From Cyanobium sp. WAJ14-Wanaka (GTDB lineage: Bacteria; Cyanobacteriota; Cyanobacteriia; PCC-6307; Cyanobiaceae): a DNA stretch of 64,000 bases. Below, piece after piece: positions 17,444-26,078 of the stretch; within the stretch, counting starts at the first letter, position 1, and each line of letters starts with the position of its first letter. The translations under genes and the position numbers were made by a program. The stretch spans positions 558,001-622,000 of the forward strand of contig NZ_JAGQAZ010000002.1 of assembly GCF_024345375.1 (NCBI RefSeq), in the 5' to 3' direction. The notes beneath the pieces are model-generated. The model had not been told where the DNA came from, did not search any database, and was given only the letters and a program-made list of their open reading frames with translations.

Positions 17444-17815
17444 ATGTCTAAGAAGCGCAAGCGCATCAGCCGCCGTCGGTTGGCTGGCCAAAGGGTTTTG
17501 GCCCATGTAGCCACCTTTCATTTAGAAACGGGCTCCCACAAACCGGTGACAGCGGCCCGTCGCTTCATCGCCGAGGAGGTGTTGGTACCGCCAGCAATCC
17601 TCAATGTGCGTCGCAATGAGCACACCACCGATCGATTCTTCTGGGGTGAAAAGGGCCTTTTCAGCGCCCAATACGCTGAGGAAAATCATTTCCTTTTCCC
17701 TTCCCTTCGGGAAATTGTTGATCGGATTGGAGAAGAGGTTCTCTTCGAAGGTATTGAGGCCCTGGCTGCCGATGATTGGGAAGAAATGGAGGAGTACGAG
17801 TACGCCTTCGTTTGA
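17444..17815 (+). CDS. DUF3155-like conserved cyanobacterial protein
   Basis: Function unknown. The 123-aa product begins with a very basic stretch (MSKKRKRISRRRLAGQRVL), then a middle part with RRFIAEE and NVRRNEHTTDRFFWGEKGLF, and ends in an acidic tail (EEMEEYEYAF). The N-terminal pattern matches what I remember of the cyanobacteria-specific DUF3155 family. The strongly opposite charges at the two ends suggest a nucleic-acid or protein-binding role, which is only inference. The ATG at 17444 is preferred because the family signature begins there. The stop abuts the convergent esterase gene. Confidence 0.7.
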   Translation: MSKKRKRISRRRLAGQRVLAHVATFHLETGSHKPVTAARRFIAEEVLVPPAILNVRRNEHTTDRFFWGEKGLFSAQYAEENHFLFPSLREIVDRIGEEVLFEGIEALAADDWEEMEEYEYAFV

Positions 17816-18514
17816 TCAGGACTGTGGCCATTGCGCGGCAATGAAGTCGCGCATGGCCGGAAATAGCCCCTGATCAATTGTGTGGCCGCCTTCGAACCGC
17901 AGTAGCTGGCTCAGGTGGCCGCCCTCCTCCAATTGCTTCTGCAGGGCTTTACTGGCTGCGAATGGCACCACGGGATCGTGGATGCCATGGGTTAGCAACA
18001 CGGCGCTGGGTTTGGCTGCATTGGGTTGCCATTGGGGGTGGGGGTAGCCGCTACAGCCGATCAGCCCCGCACAGGGCAGGCCCCCATCGGAGCTGATCAC
18101 ATCGATGGCCATGGCTGCTCCCTGGGAAAAACCCAGCACCAAGGTGTTCTCCAGGGGCGTTTCCCGGCCCAGTTGTTCTAGGCGCGTGCGCAGGGCAAGC
18201 CGGGCTTCGGGTAACTGGGGCCATTCGCTCTGCTGCAGGTCGTACCACTGCCTACCGCTGCCCGCAGGGTGGGGCCAGGGGGCCTGCAAGGCCACGATTT
18301 CCACCCCAGCTCCCACCAGCATTGGGCCCAGTTCCAAGAGGTCGTCGGCATCGGCGCCCCAGCCATGGAGCAGCACTAGGCGCTTGCCCGTGCCTGAAGG
18401 GCCCAAGCGCAGCTCTCCGGCGGCTGGAGTGGCCCCTGGAGCGGCTGCTGGAGCGGTGGGCGGGAATTCGTCAGCCATGGAGCTTCGGCGGTGGAGGGGT
18501 TGGGTGATAGCCAC
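17816..18514 (-). CDS. alpha/beta hydrolase, phospholipase/carboxylesterase family
   Basis: Probable cytosolic serine esterase, 232 aa. The alpha/beta-hydrolase features are visible: LVLLHGWGADADDLLELG with the oxyanion His-Gly, the nucleophile elbow GFSQGAA, the acid in HGIHDPVVP and the catalytic His in GGHTID near the C-terminus. The N-terminal 35 residues are low-complexity (Ala/Pro-rich), and an internal ATG 12 codons in (MADEF) is an alternative start. It is convergent with the DUF3155-like gene and divergent from purH. The natural substrate is unknown. Confidence 0.85.
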   Translation of the reverse strand: MAITQPLHRRSSMADEFPPTAPAAAPGATPAAGELRLGPSGTGKRLVLLHGWGADADDLLELGPMLVGAGVEIVALQAPWPHPAGSGRQWYDLQQSEWPQLPEARLALRTRLEQLGRETPLENTLVLGFSQGAAMAIDVISSDGGLPCAGLIGCSGYPHPQWQPNAAKPSAVLLTHGIHDPVVPFAASKALQKQLEEGGHLSQLLRFEGGHTIDQGLFPAMRDFIAAQWPQS

Positions 18515-18551
18515 TGCTTAGGTTGGCCTTTCAACCAGCCCAGCTGCAGCC

Positions 18552-20081
18552 ATGGCGCCCACGGCCCTTCTCAGTGTCTCCAATAAAGAGGGTCTGGTGC
18601 CCTTGGCCGAAGGCCTTTTGGCGGCGGGCTATCGATTGATTTCCAGTGGCGGCACCGCTGCTGCTCTCCAGGCAGCTGGGCTGCCGGTGACCAAGGTGGC
18701 AGAGCACACCGGGGCTCCTGAAATCCTTGGCGGCAGGGTCAAAACCCTGCACCCCCGCATCCATGGCGGCATCTTGGCCAAGCGCTCTGAGCCCTCCCAT
18801 CAGGCTGATTTGGCTGCCCAGGGCATCGACCCCATCGATGTGGTGGTGGTGAACCTCTATCCCTTCCGGGAAACCATCGCCGATCCTTCGGTTTCTTTTG
18901 AAACTGCCATCGAAAACATTGATATTGGTGGTCCGGCCATGGTGCGGGCAGCGGCCAAAAACCACGCCGATGTGGCGGTGCTCACCAGCCCCAGCCAATA
19001 CCCAGCCTTTTTGGCAGCCTTGGCGGCCAATGGCATTGGCAACGAGCTACGTCGCCAATTGGCCCTTGAGGCCTTCCAGCACACCGCTAGCTACGACGGG
19101 GCAATTAGCAGCTGGCTAGGGACCCAAGCCGCTCCCAGCTTGAAATTGGAGCTGCCCGCCAGGCAGTCGCTGCGCTACGGCGAAAACCCGCACCAAGGCG
19201 CCACCTGGTATAGCGCCCCTGCCATTGGCTGGGGTGGTGCCAGCCAGTTGCAGGGCAAGGAGCTCAGCTACAACAACTTGATCGATCTCGAAGCAGCCCT
19301 GGCCACCGTGCGGGAATTTGGCTACGGCCCCGGGGCCCAAAGTGCTGCAGTTGTGCTCAAACACACCAATCCCTGTGGTGTCGCCACCGGCCTCGGCACG
19401 GCCGAGGCCTTGACCAGGGCCCTAGATGCCGATCGGCTGTCGGCCTTTGGTGGCATCGTCGCCCTCAACACCTCGGTGGATCTGGTGGCAGCTGAACAGC
19501 TCACCAGTCTGTTTTTGGAATGTGTGGTGGCTCCAGTTTTTGGCGCCGAGGCCAGGACCCACCTGGCGGCAAAGGCCAACCTGCGGCTGCTCGAACTCAG
19601 CCCAGAGGCGATTGGCCAGGCCCCGCGCCAGCAATTGCGCAGCATCCTTGGTGGGGTGCTTGTGCAGGAGTTCGATGATCAGCCGGTGGATGAGGGCGGC
19701 TGGCAGGTGGTCAGTGAGCGCCAACCCAGCAGCGAAGAAATGCAAGATCTGCGCTTTGCCTGGCGGCTAGTGCGCCATGTGCGATCCAATGCCATCACCG
19801 TGGCGAAGTCGGGGCAGAGCCTGGGCATTGGCGCAGGCCAGATGAATCGGGTCGGATCGGCCAAATTAGCTCTCGAGGCAGCGGCTGAAAAGGCCAAGGG
19901 AGCCGTGCTGGCAAGCGATGGATTTTTTCCCTTCGACGACACCGTGCGATTGGCTGCCAGCCATGGCATTACGGCCGTTATTCAGCCCGGCGGTAGCGTG
20001 CGAGATGCCGATTCGATCGCGGCCTGCAATGCCCTGGGACTAGCCATGGTTGTGACGGGTCGCCGCCATTTCCTGCATTGA
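18552..20081 (+). CDS. purH: bifunctional AICAR formyltransferase / IMP cyclohydrolase
   Basis: Carries out the last two steps of de novo IMP synthesis in the cytosol. The 509-aa product has the N-terminal IMP cyclohydrolase (MGS-like) domain with [12 protein letters not shown] near residue 60 and VVVNLYPF, followed by the formyltransferase domain with [33 protein letters not shown] and, near the end, [11 protein letters not shown]. Length matches bacterial PurH. It starts 38 bases from the divergent esterase gene and is followed by the DUF4079 gene in the same direction. Confidence 0.97.
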   Translation: MAPTALLSVSNKEGLVPLAEGLLAAGYRLISSGGTAAALQAAGLPVTKVAEHTGAPEILGGRVKTLHPRIHGGILAKRSEPSHQADLAAQGIDPIDVVVVNLYPFRETIADPSVSFETAIENIDIGGPAMVRAAAKNHADVAVLTSPSQYPAFLAALAANGIGNELRRQLALEAFQHTASYDGAISSWLGTQAAPSLKLELPARQSLRYGENPHQGATWYSAPAIGWGGASQLQGKELSYNNLIDLEAALATVREFGYGPGAQSAAVVLKHTNPCGVATGLGTAEALTRALDADRLSAFGGIVALNTSVDLVAAEQLTSLFLECVVAPVFGAEARTHLAAKANLRLLELSPEAIGQAPRQQLRSILGGVLVQEFDDQPVDEGGWQVVSERQPSSEEMQDLRFAWRLVRHVRSNAITVAKSGQSLGIGAGQMNRVGSAKLALEAAAEKAKGAVLASDGFFPFDDTVRLAASHGITAVIQPGGSVRDADSIAACNALGLAMVVTGRRHFLH

Positions 20082-20137
20082 TGCCCCTGTAGCTTCACTC
20101 GATCGCCCTTGGCATTACCAAATACCCCCTAGCAGCC

Positions 20138-20602
20138 ATGCCTGAAACGCTTAGCTACAGCCTCAACTTCCTGCATCCCCTATTGATGTGGGCCCTGCTG
20201 GCACTTTCTGGCTATGGGATGTTTTTGGGCATCAAGGCCAAGCGCACCCGTACCGGCACACCTGAGGCCCGCAAGGAGCTGCTCAAGGGCCAATTTGCCA
20301 AGCGCCATTTTCAAATTGGCAGCCTGGTCTTGGTGGTGATGGTGGTGGGCACCTTCGGCGGCATGGCTGTCACCTACCTGAATAACGGCAAGTTGTTTGT
20401 GGGACCCCACCTGCTGGTGGGGATCACCATGACCTGCATGGTGGCTACCGCGGCCTCCCTGACCCCGTTGATCCAGCAAGGCAACTTGATTGCCCGCAAG
20501 ATCCACGTGGGCCTGAACATGGGCCTGATGACCTTCTTCCTCTGGCAGGCGGTCAGCGGCATGCAGATCGTCGCCAAAATTTGGGAAAAAAGGCCTGTTT
20601 AA
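20138..20602 (+). CDS. DUF4079-domain membrane protein
   Basis: Function unknown; the family is found mainly in cyanobacteria. The 154-aa product has about four hydrophobic spans (about residues 10-28, 64-83, 88-107 and 125-145) and histidines at membrane edges (NFLHPLLMW, FAKRHFQIG, RKIHVGLNMG). These resemble the arrangement in cytochrome b561-type heme proteins, although heme binding here is only inference. It is 56 bases downstream of purH. The last 4 bases overlap the convergent DUF1997 gene. Confidence 0.78.
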   Translation: MPETLSYSLNFLHPLLMWALLALSGYGMFLGIKAKRTRTGTPEARKELLKGQFAKRHFQIGSLVLVVMVVGTFGGMAVTYLNNGKLFVGPHLLVGITMTCMVATAASLTPLIQQGNLIARKIHVGLNMGLMTFFLWQAVSGMQIVAKIWEKRPV

Positions 20603-21231
20603 AACTGGGCCTTGCGCCTTGGCGGACAGGCCAGGCCATTGCTCTCGTGAAAGTCTTCCTGCACCTTCCAGGTGAGTTTGCGGGAGACCTGGCGGACGAT
20701 TTGCTTGAGCAGGTGATCACCACTCGACTGCACCAGGCCTTCCGGCAGGAGGCTGATCACTCCAGGCAGCTGGATCCACACACTTAGGTCGAGCTCCCAG
20801 CGCACTTGGGTGCATAGCCCTGGCGACTCGGGGGCATCGAGTTTGAGTGAGGCATTGAATTCCACGTCGTATAGGTCGTCCAGGCTTGGAGCTTCGCCCT
20901 TGGCAGCGGGGTTGGCCACGGGTGCGGTGACAATCCGGTAGATCCCATTGGCCTGGGGCAAAAGCTCCAGGCCAATGGTGGGCTCCACTTCAAAGCCAAA
21001 GTTGCCGAAGCTCCCCAAGGTGAGGATGTAGCCATGGCGCCCCAGGGGCTGCACTGCCATTGGGGCCGCACAGCGCTGGAACCAGCCCTCATGGCTGTCG
21101 AGGTAGGCCTCCACCACCGAGATGGGGGCCAGCATGTCCATCAGATCGGCGAAATGGCTCGAATAGCGACGGACCCGGGGGTCCTGGCTGAGGCGTAAGG
21201 CCGGCTCGGATGGGGCCTTCAGCGAAGACAA
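20599..21231 (-). CDS. DUF1997-family protein
   Basis: Function unknown. The 210-aa protein is soluble and belongs by its overall pattern to the cyanobacterial/plastid DUF1997 family: the SSHFADLMDMLAPISVVEAYLDSHEGWF opening is given here only in part as SSHFADLMD and DSHEGWF, followed by FGNFGFEVEPTIGLEL and LPEGLVQSSGDHLLKQIVRQV. The fold is probably START/SRPBCC-like, with a lipid or pigment ligand possible but unproven. It overlaps the DUF4079 gene by 4 bases tail to tail. Confidence 0.78.
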   Translation of the reverse strand: MSSLKAPSEPALRLSQDPRVRRYSSHFADLMDMLAPISVVEAYLDSHEGWFQRCAAPMAVQPLGRHGYILTLGSFGNFGFEVEPTIGLELLPQANGIYRIVTAPVANPAAKGEAPSLDDLYDVEFNASLKLDAPESPGLCTQVRWELDLSVWIQLPGVISLLPEGLVQSSGDHLLKQIVRQVSRKLTWKVQEDFHESNGLACPPRRKAQF

Positions 21232-21321
21232 CGTCGAAACTCCTGGCAGATCTAAGGGCCCCGGGGATGCTGAACCTCAAGCAATCTAAAGCCCCGGGTG
21301 GGCATTGAACGGCAGCGGCTG

Positions 21322-22551
21322 CTACTCCCCAGTCAGCCGAATCAGGCGCTGAATGATGTCTTCCACCACCCGGTCGGGGGTTGAGGCGCCGGAGGTTATG
21401 CCCACCCGAATCTCTCCTTCCGGCAGGAAGGGCATTTCGGTTTCGATCTGGCCGCCCAGGGGCATGTGCTCAATGCAGTTGTCAGGGCCGATTCGTTCAG
21501 GGGTGTCGATGTGGAAAGAACGAATGCCACGGCTGACGGCAATTTCCTGGAGGTGGGTGGTATTTGATGAGTTGTAGCCGCCGATTACCACCATCAGATC
21601 CAACGGCTCATCCACCAGGGCAAACATGGCGTCCTGGCGCTCCTGGGTGGCATCACAGATCGTGTTGAAGGCCAGGAAGTGCTCGCCCAGCTCGGCGGGG
21701 CCGTAGCGCTTGAGCATCGTGCGCTCGAACAGGCGACCGATCTCTTCGGTTTCGCTTTTTAGCATCGTGGTCTGGTTGGCAACGCCCACCCGCACTAGGT
21801 CGATGTCGGGGTCAAAACCCGGTGAACAAGCCTTGGCAAATCGATCCATAAAAGCCTCCCTCGCGGCCTTGCGCTCGTTGCTGTCCTGGCGCCCCTCAAC
21901 TCCATTGAGGATGTAGTCGCAAACCAGTTGGGCTTCGGCCATGTCGAGCACCACCAGGTAGATGCCCGCAAACGAGGAGGTGGCGAGGGTTTCCTCGTGC
22001 TTCACCTTGCCGTGGATGATCGAGGTGAAGTCGTGCTTTTTGTGCTTCTCCACGGTGTTCCAGACCTTGGAAACCCAGGGACAGGTGGTGTCTACGATGT
22101 GGCAACCGCGCTCGTTGAGCAGCTGCATTTCCTGCACCGTGGCGCCAAAGGCCGGCAGGATCACCACATCACCTGGGGCGACCCCGGAGAAATCTTTCTC
22201 TCCCGCATCCACCTGGATGAATTGAACGTCCATCTCGCGCAGATGGTCATTCACCGAAGGGTTGTGGATGATCTCGTTGGTGATCCAGATCCGTTCACTC
22301 GGATAGTGGCGGCGGGTTTCGTAGGCCATTGCCACGGCCCTCTCCACTCCCCAACAAAAGCCAAAGGCCTCGGCCAGGCGCACCGTCAGGCGGCCCCGCC
22401 GCAGCTCATAGCCATTGCTCCGCAGGGATGCAATTAGATCGCTCTGGTAGGCCTGCTCGAGGCTGCCGGCCACCTCTTCGCCCAGGCCGAAGCCCCGGCG
22501 GTTGTAGCGCTCCGAGTGGTGCAGAGAGCGCTTGAAGGCACGGGTATCCAC
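21322..22551 (-). CDS. ispH: 4-hydroxy-3-methylbut-2-enyl diphosphate reductase
   Basis: Final enzyme of the MEP isoprenoid pathway; a [4Fe-4S] protein that makes IPP and DMAPP from HMBPP using electrons from ferredoxin. Cluster cysteines are in [11 protein letters not shown] (Cys66), VDTTCPWV and FNTICDATQ, and [10 protein letters not shown] provides substrate contacts. I place the start at GTG 22551 because the typical cyanobacterial N-terminus ([20 protein letters not shown]) begins there; an ATG further upstream would extend into sfsA. The resulting 409 aa is close to the cyanobacterial length. sfsA ends 26 bases upstream. Confidence 0.95.
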   Translation of the reverse strand: MDTRAFKRSLHHSERYNRRGFGLGEEVAGSLEQAYQSDLIASLRSNGYELRRGRLTVRLAEAFGFCWGVERAVAMAYETRRHYPSERIWITNEIIHNPSVNDHLREMDVQFIQVDAGEKDFSGVAPGDVVILPAFGATVQEMQLLNERGCHIVDTTCPWVSKVWNTVEKHKKHDFTSIIHGKVKHEETLATSSFAGIYLVVLDMAEAQLVCDYILNGVEGRQDSNERKAAREAFMDRFAKACSPGFDPDIDLVRVGVANQTTMLKSETEEIGRLFERTMLKRYGPAELGEHFLAFNTICDATQERQDAMFALVDEPLDLMVVIGGYNSSNTTHLQEIAVSRGIRSFHIDTPERIGPDNCIEHMPLGGQIETEMPFLPEGEIRVGITSGASTPDRVVEDIIQRLIRLTGE

Positions 22552-22577
22552 AACTGCCAGCACGAGATACACAAACT

Positions 22578-23333
22578 CTATGGGCTCTGGCGTTGCTCCA
22601 GCTGGGCGAGGCCCAGCCAACTGATCTTGGCTTCAGTGAAGTCATAGATGCATGGCAGCACTTCCACGCCGGCCGCCAGGGCTTCGCGAAACAGCTCGCC
22701 GTAGCGGGGATCGGCCGAATCTCCCGGGGCAAAGCGGCTGACATCAGACCTACTGAGGCAGGGCACCAGCACGGCGCGGGTCCCTGGCAGGAGGGCCTTT
22801 AGTTCCACCAGGTGTTTTTGACCCCGCTCGGTGACCGTGTCTGGGAAGAGGGCCAGCTCGCCCTGGGTCCAGGTGGTGTTCTTGACCTCCAGGTAGATGG
22901 CCCGGGGATCTGGGGCGTTTTCTGCGGGCGTTAGGAGTAGGTCGATGCGGCTGCGCCTCCCTTCCCCGTAGGGCACTTCAGCCCTAATGGCGGCGATAGG
23001 GCCCAGCCAGGGCTCCAGGCAACCCGCCTCGATCGTGGCCCGCACCAGACGGTTGGGTAGGGCGGTGTTGACCCCCACCCAGATCGATTTCCCATGGGCG
23101 CCCTGCACGAGGGCCTGTTCCCAGGTCCAGGCCAGCTTGCGGGTGGGGGAGGGATCGTGCCGCAGCCGCACCCGCCCGCCCGGGTGCAAAACCCCCGTCA
23201 TGGGGCCGGTGTTGGGGCAGTGGGCCGTTACAACCTCGCCCCCCTCCAGCTCCACATCGGCCATAAAGCGCTTGTAGCGCTTCACCAATGTGCCCTCCAC
23301 CAACGGGCCTAGCTGCAGGATCTCTTTGGACAT
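22578..23333 (-). CDS. sfsA: SfsA-family DNA/RNA nuclease
   Basis: Homolog of E. coli SfsA, first described in sugar fermentation and later assigned nuclease activity. The 251-aa product has the conserved [13 protein letters not shown] and [11 protein letters not shown] stretches and a PD-(D/E)xK-like core with RIDLLL and YLEVKNTTW. Length and order match the family. It is the first gene of a probable two-gene unit with ispH and is divergent from murJ. Cellular role in cyanobacteria is not known. Confidence 0.9.
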   Translation of the reverse strand: MSKEILQLGPLVEGTLVKRYKRFMADVELEGGEVVTAHCPNTGPMTGVLHPGGRVRLRHDPSPTRKLAWTWEQALVQGAHGKSIWVGVNTALPNRLVRATIEAGCLEPWLGPIAAIRAEVPYGEGRRSRIDLLLTPAENAPDPRAIYLEVKNTTWTQGELALFPDTVTERGQKHLVELKALLPGTRAVLVPCLSRSDVSRFAPGDSADPRYGELFREALAAGVEVLPCIYDFTEAKISWLGLAQLEQRQSP

Positions 23334-23373
23334 GGGCTAGAGCCAACCGGGCATGCTTGCCATACTGCCGGCC

Positions 23374-24987
23374 ATGAGTAGATCCCTACGTCGCATTGCC
23401 CTGATCGTGGCCGTTGCCACGGCCCTCAGCAAGGTGGCCGGGCTTGTGCGCCAGCAGGTGATTGCGGCTGCATTTGGGGTGGGGGTGGCCTACGACGCAT
23501 ACAACTACGCCTACGTGTTGCCGGGCTTTTTACTGATCCTGCTGGGTGGCATCAATGGCCCTTTCCACAGCGCCATGGTGAGCGTGCTGGCCCGCCGACC
23601 GCGGCAGGAGGGTGCCCATGTGTTGGCCGCGATCAACACGATCGTCGGGGCTGGCTTGATTGGCGTCACGGTGGTCCTTTGGCTAGCTGCAGATCCCCTA
23701 ATCACCCTGGTGGGGCCAGGCCTTGATGCGGAGCGCCATGCAATTGCGGTGCTCGAGTTGCGCTGGATGGCGCCGATGGCTTTATTCGCCGGCTTGATTG
23801 GCCTGGGCTTTGGTGCCCTCAATGCCGCAGATGTTTTTTGGCTGCCTTCGGTAAGCCCCCTGCTCTCCAGCGTGGCCGTGATTGGCGGCCTTGGCCTGCT
23901 TTGGTGGCAACTTGGTCCGGCGATTGCCCTCCCCCAGCAGGCCGTGTTGGGGGGAGTGGTTTTGGCCGCGAGCACCACCTTGGGGGCCGTCTTCCAATGG
24001 TTGATTCAGTTGCCAGCCCTGGCGAAGCAGGGTCTCCACAAGTTCCAGCTGGTTTGGGATTGGCAGCATGCGGGAGTGCAGGAAGTGCTCCGGGTGATGG
24101 CTCCGGCGACCCTCTCCTCCGGGATGTTGCAGATCAATGTGTTTACCGATCTGTTTTTTGCCTCGGGGATCATTGGGGCGGCGGCGGGTCTTGGCTACGC
24201 CAACTTGCTGGTTCAAACCCCCCTGGGGCTGCTTTCCAATGCCCTGTTGGTGCCCCTTTTGCCGGTGTTTGCCAGGCTCACGGCCCCCGCGGATCGGCCG
24301 GAGTTGATCGCCCGGATTCGCCAGGGCCTGATGCTCTCCAGCGCCAGCATGTTGCCCCTGGGGGCCCTGTTTGTGGCCCTTGCGGGCCCAATCGTGGCCC
24401 TTGTCTACGAACGCGGTGCTTTTGACCACCAGGCGGCGCTGATGGTGGGCAGTTTGTTGATGGCCTACGGGGTGGGCATGCCGGTCTATTTGGGGCGGGA
24501 TGTGCTGGTGCGGGTTTTTTATGCCCTGGGCGACGGCCAAACCCCCTTTCGCCTCTCCGTGGCGGGCATTGGGCTCAATGTGATTTTTGATTGGCTGTTG
24601 GTCGGGGGACCCAGCCCCTGGGGCCAGCAGCTGCCCGCGCTCAATTTCGGCGCCCCCGGCCTGGTTTTGGCCACCGTGGCCGTGAATATATTTACCTGCC
24701 TCGCCCTACTGCTTGCGCTGCAGATCAAGCTCGGTGGCCTGCCCCTGAAGCTATGGGCCAGGGATTCGGTCCTGCTGCTTGGCGCAGCGGTTCTGGCCGG
24801 TGCTGCGGCCTGGGCCAGCTCCAGCTTGGTGGCCTGGCCCGATGGCTTGGTCGGCAGCCTGATCCAGGCCACATTCAGTGGTGCTTTGGGCCTATTGGTC
24901 TATGGGCTGGTGGCAGCAGCTGCGGGTGTGCCTGAGGTGCTTCAGCTGGTGCGTCAGCTGCGCCAAAAGCTCCCCCTAATCGGTTAG
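23374..24987 (+). CDS. murJ: lipid II flippase
   Basis: MATE-like/MOP-superfamily membrane transporter that moves lipid II across the cytoplasmic membrane for peptidoglycan synthesis. The 537-aa product shows about 14 hydrophobic spans and the conserved N-terminal SKVAGLVRQQVIAAAFG and DAYNYAYVLPGFLL. I chose ATG 23374 because the family begins with a short basic segment (MSRSLRRIA); an ATG 21 bases upstream is also possible. It is divergent from sfsA, with its 3' end overlapping the small convergent gene by 12 bases. Confidence 0.93.
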   Translation: MSRSLRRIALIVAVATALSKVAGLVRQQVIAAAFGVGVAYDAYNYAYVLPGFLLILLGGINGPFHSAMVSVLARRPRQEGAHVLAAINTIVGAGLIGVTVVLWLAADPLITLVGPGLDAERHAIAVLELRWMAPMALFAGLIGLGFGALNAADVFWLPSVSPLLSSVAVIGGLGLLWWQLGPAIALPQQAVLGGVVLAASTTLGAVFQWLIQLPALAKQGLHKFQLVWDWQHAGVQEVLRVMAPATLSSGMLQINVFTDLFFASGIIGAAAGLGYANLLVQTPLGLLSNALLVPLLPVFARLTAPADRPELIARIRQGLMLSSASMLPLGALFVALAGPIVALVYERGAFDHQAALMVGSLLMAYGVGMPVYLGRDVLVRVFYALGDGQTPFRLSVAGIGLNVIFDWLLVGGPSPWGQQLPALNFGAPGLVLATVAVNIFTCLALLLALQIKLGGLPLKLWARDSVLLLGAAVLAGAAAWASSSLVAWPDGLVGSLIQATFSGALGLLVYGLVAAAAGVPEVLQLVRQLRQKLPLIG

Positions 24988-25236
24988 CCGCACCAATCGC
25001 TCTTCGCGCACCTGCAGGGGAATCTCGAGATGGGATCTGCCCAGCACCTTGGGCCCATCCACCGAGAGAATTCGGGCTTCGATGCCGAATTCCTTAAAAG
25101 CCGTTTCCATCTCCTGGATAAGGGCTTTTTCCACCTGGGCTTCTGCATCCACGATCTTGCCGAGCAGGCGGCTGCCCACGGGCCCCATCCGCTGGCGCAT
25201 CACCTCTTGGGCATTGGTGACCTCGATGACCAGCAC
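24976..25236 (-). CDS. small conserved protein, 86 aa, unknown
   Basis: I do not recognise the family. The protein is soluble and mostly alpha-helical up to residue 50 (DAEAQVEKALIQEMETAF), followed by a likely beta segment (IEARILSVDGPKVLG, RSHLEIPLQVREERLVRL). It resembles small cyanobacteria-specific proteins. It lies 24 bases downstream of the DUF3181-like gene and 2TM gene on the same strand, forming a possible three-gene unit of small proteins. Confidence 0.65.
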   Translation of the reverse strand: MLVIEVTNAQEVMRQRMGPVGSRLLGKIVDAEAQVEKALIQEMETAFKEFGIEARILSVDGPKVLGRSHLEIPLQVREERLVRLTD

Positions 25237-25260
25237 AGCCCACGTTCAGGTGGAGCAACC

Positions 25261-25551
25261 CTATCGGCAAAGGGGCTCGAGCACCTCTTCTAGATCCCTT
25301 AGTTGACCCGCCGGAATCAGGCGAGCTAGGGGAAGCCGGGTGGCGCCTCCGCCCACCGGTACCAACACGGCTTCAAGTGCTTGGCGACTGGCAACCTCTG
25401 CCCCCTGGTCAAGCCGGGCGGAGCACTCGATCGCCAGGGCCTGGGCCAGGCCGGCGTCCTTGAGGTAAAGATGCCAGTTAGCAATTTGTAGGTAGAGCCG
25501 ATCCCCCAGGGCCAGTTCGAGGTCGTGGAGGTCGCTAGCGCTCAGGGTCAT
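25261..25551 (-). CDS. DUF3181-like small protein
   Basis: Function unknown. The 96-aa product from ATG 25551 starts MTLSASDLHDLELALGDRLY and continues with IANWHLYLKDAGLAQALAIE, which fits my memory of the cyanobacterial DUF3181 family. A longer in-frame extension upstream is open but overlaps the 2TM gene in another frame and looks non-coding. The start overlaps the stop of the 2TM gene by 4 bases, so translational coupling is likely. Confidence 0.7.
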   Translation of the reverse strand: MTLSASDLHDLELALGDRLYLQIANWHLYLKDAGLAQALAIECSARLDQGAEVASRQALEAVLVPVGGGATRLPLARLIPAGQLRDLEEVLEPLCR

Positions 25552-25796
25552 GGTTCTGGGGTTGGGGTGGCTGGCTTCAGCAGTAAAACCATCCCAGCGT
25601 GCCCCAACAAAAGCACCAGCCAGCCCAGGCTGAACCAATTGAGGTGGCTCCAGGGGTGGCGCAGGTTTTGCACCACCCATAGGCCACTGTTTACGGCGGC
25701 AAACAGGGAGGCATGGAGCGTGAAGTTCACAATCCGATCGAAGTGCCGGTAGGTGGGATCTTCGGGATTGGCAGGTCCGTACCAGCGGATTGGCAT
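25548..25796 (-). CDS. small membrane protein with two predicted spans
   Basis: I do not recognise a named family with confidence. The 82-aa product has an N-terminal segment rich in charged and aromatic residues (YGPANPEDPTYRHFDRIV), one span at about 26-45 and a second at about 53-72, separated by RHPWSHLNW. The pattern resembles small 2TM-domain proteins of cyanobacterial membranes. It is the first gene of the minus-strand trio that continues with the DUF3181-like and 86-aa genes. Confidence 0.65.
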   Translation of the reverse strand: MPIRWYGPANPEDPTYRHFDRIVNFTLHASLFAAVNSGLWVVQNLRHPWSHLNWFSLGWLVLLLGHAGMVLLLKPATPTPEP

Positions 25797-25855
25797 CGTT
25801 GTTTTGGGGGGATGGTTTGACGGATGGGCCCTCCATGCGGTGAGAATGGGCCCAT

Positions 25856-25929
25856 GCGCTTGTAGCTCAGCGGATTAGAGCATCTGACTACGGATCAGAG
25901 GGTCGGGAGTTCGAATCTCTCCAGGCGCG
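25856..25929 (+). tRNA. tRNA-Arg (anticodon ACG)
   Basis: The cloverleaf is complete: acceptor stem GCGCTTG with CAGGCGC, D arm GTAGCTCAGCGGATTAGAGC, anticodon stem TCTGA/TCAGA around CTACGGA (anticodon ACG) and T arm GGGAG-TTCGAAT-CTCTC. Discriminator is G, as usual for some arginine tRNAs, and CCA is not encoded. It stands alone between the small minus-strand genes and glyA. Confidence 0.95.
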
Positions 25930-26013
25930 CTTTTCACCACTCAATTAACCCAATCCTTCCACCAGAAGCGCTCAAGCTTTTGGCAGATTGGATTGGTCCA
26001 TTCGTTTCCGAGT

Positions 26014-26047
26014 CTGCCCACGCAAGGGTGCCGAGGCAGCTTTTTTT
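26014..26047 (+). terminator. possible rho-independent terminator upstream of glyA
   Basis: The arms CTGCC (26014-26018) and GGCAG (26035-26039) can pair around a 16-base loop that can form further C/G pairs, and are followed by C then seven T residues. It could end the tRNA-Arg transcript. Because it lies only 31 bases before the glyA start, it could also sit in the glyA leader and act as an attenuator. Confidence 0.4.
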
Positions 26048-26078
26048 CTTACGATCTGGGTCAATCAATTTGTGATCC

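Noticed and set aside
23782-24540. 252-aa open frame antisense to murJ
   Set aside because: Rich in His, Gln, Pro and Gly, with no domain, and it lies wholly inside the murJ gene.
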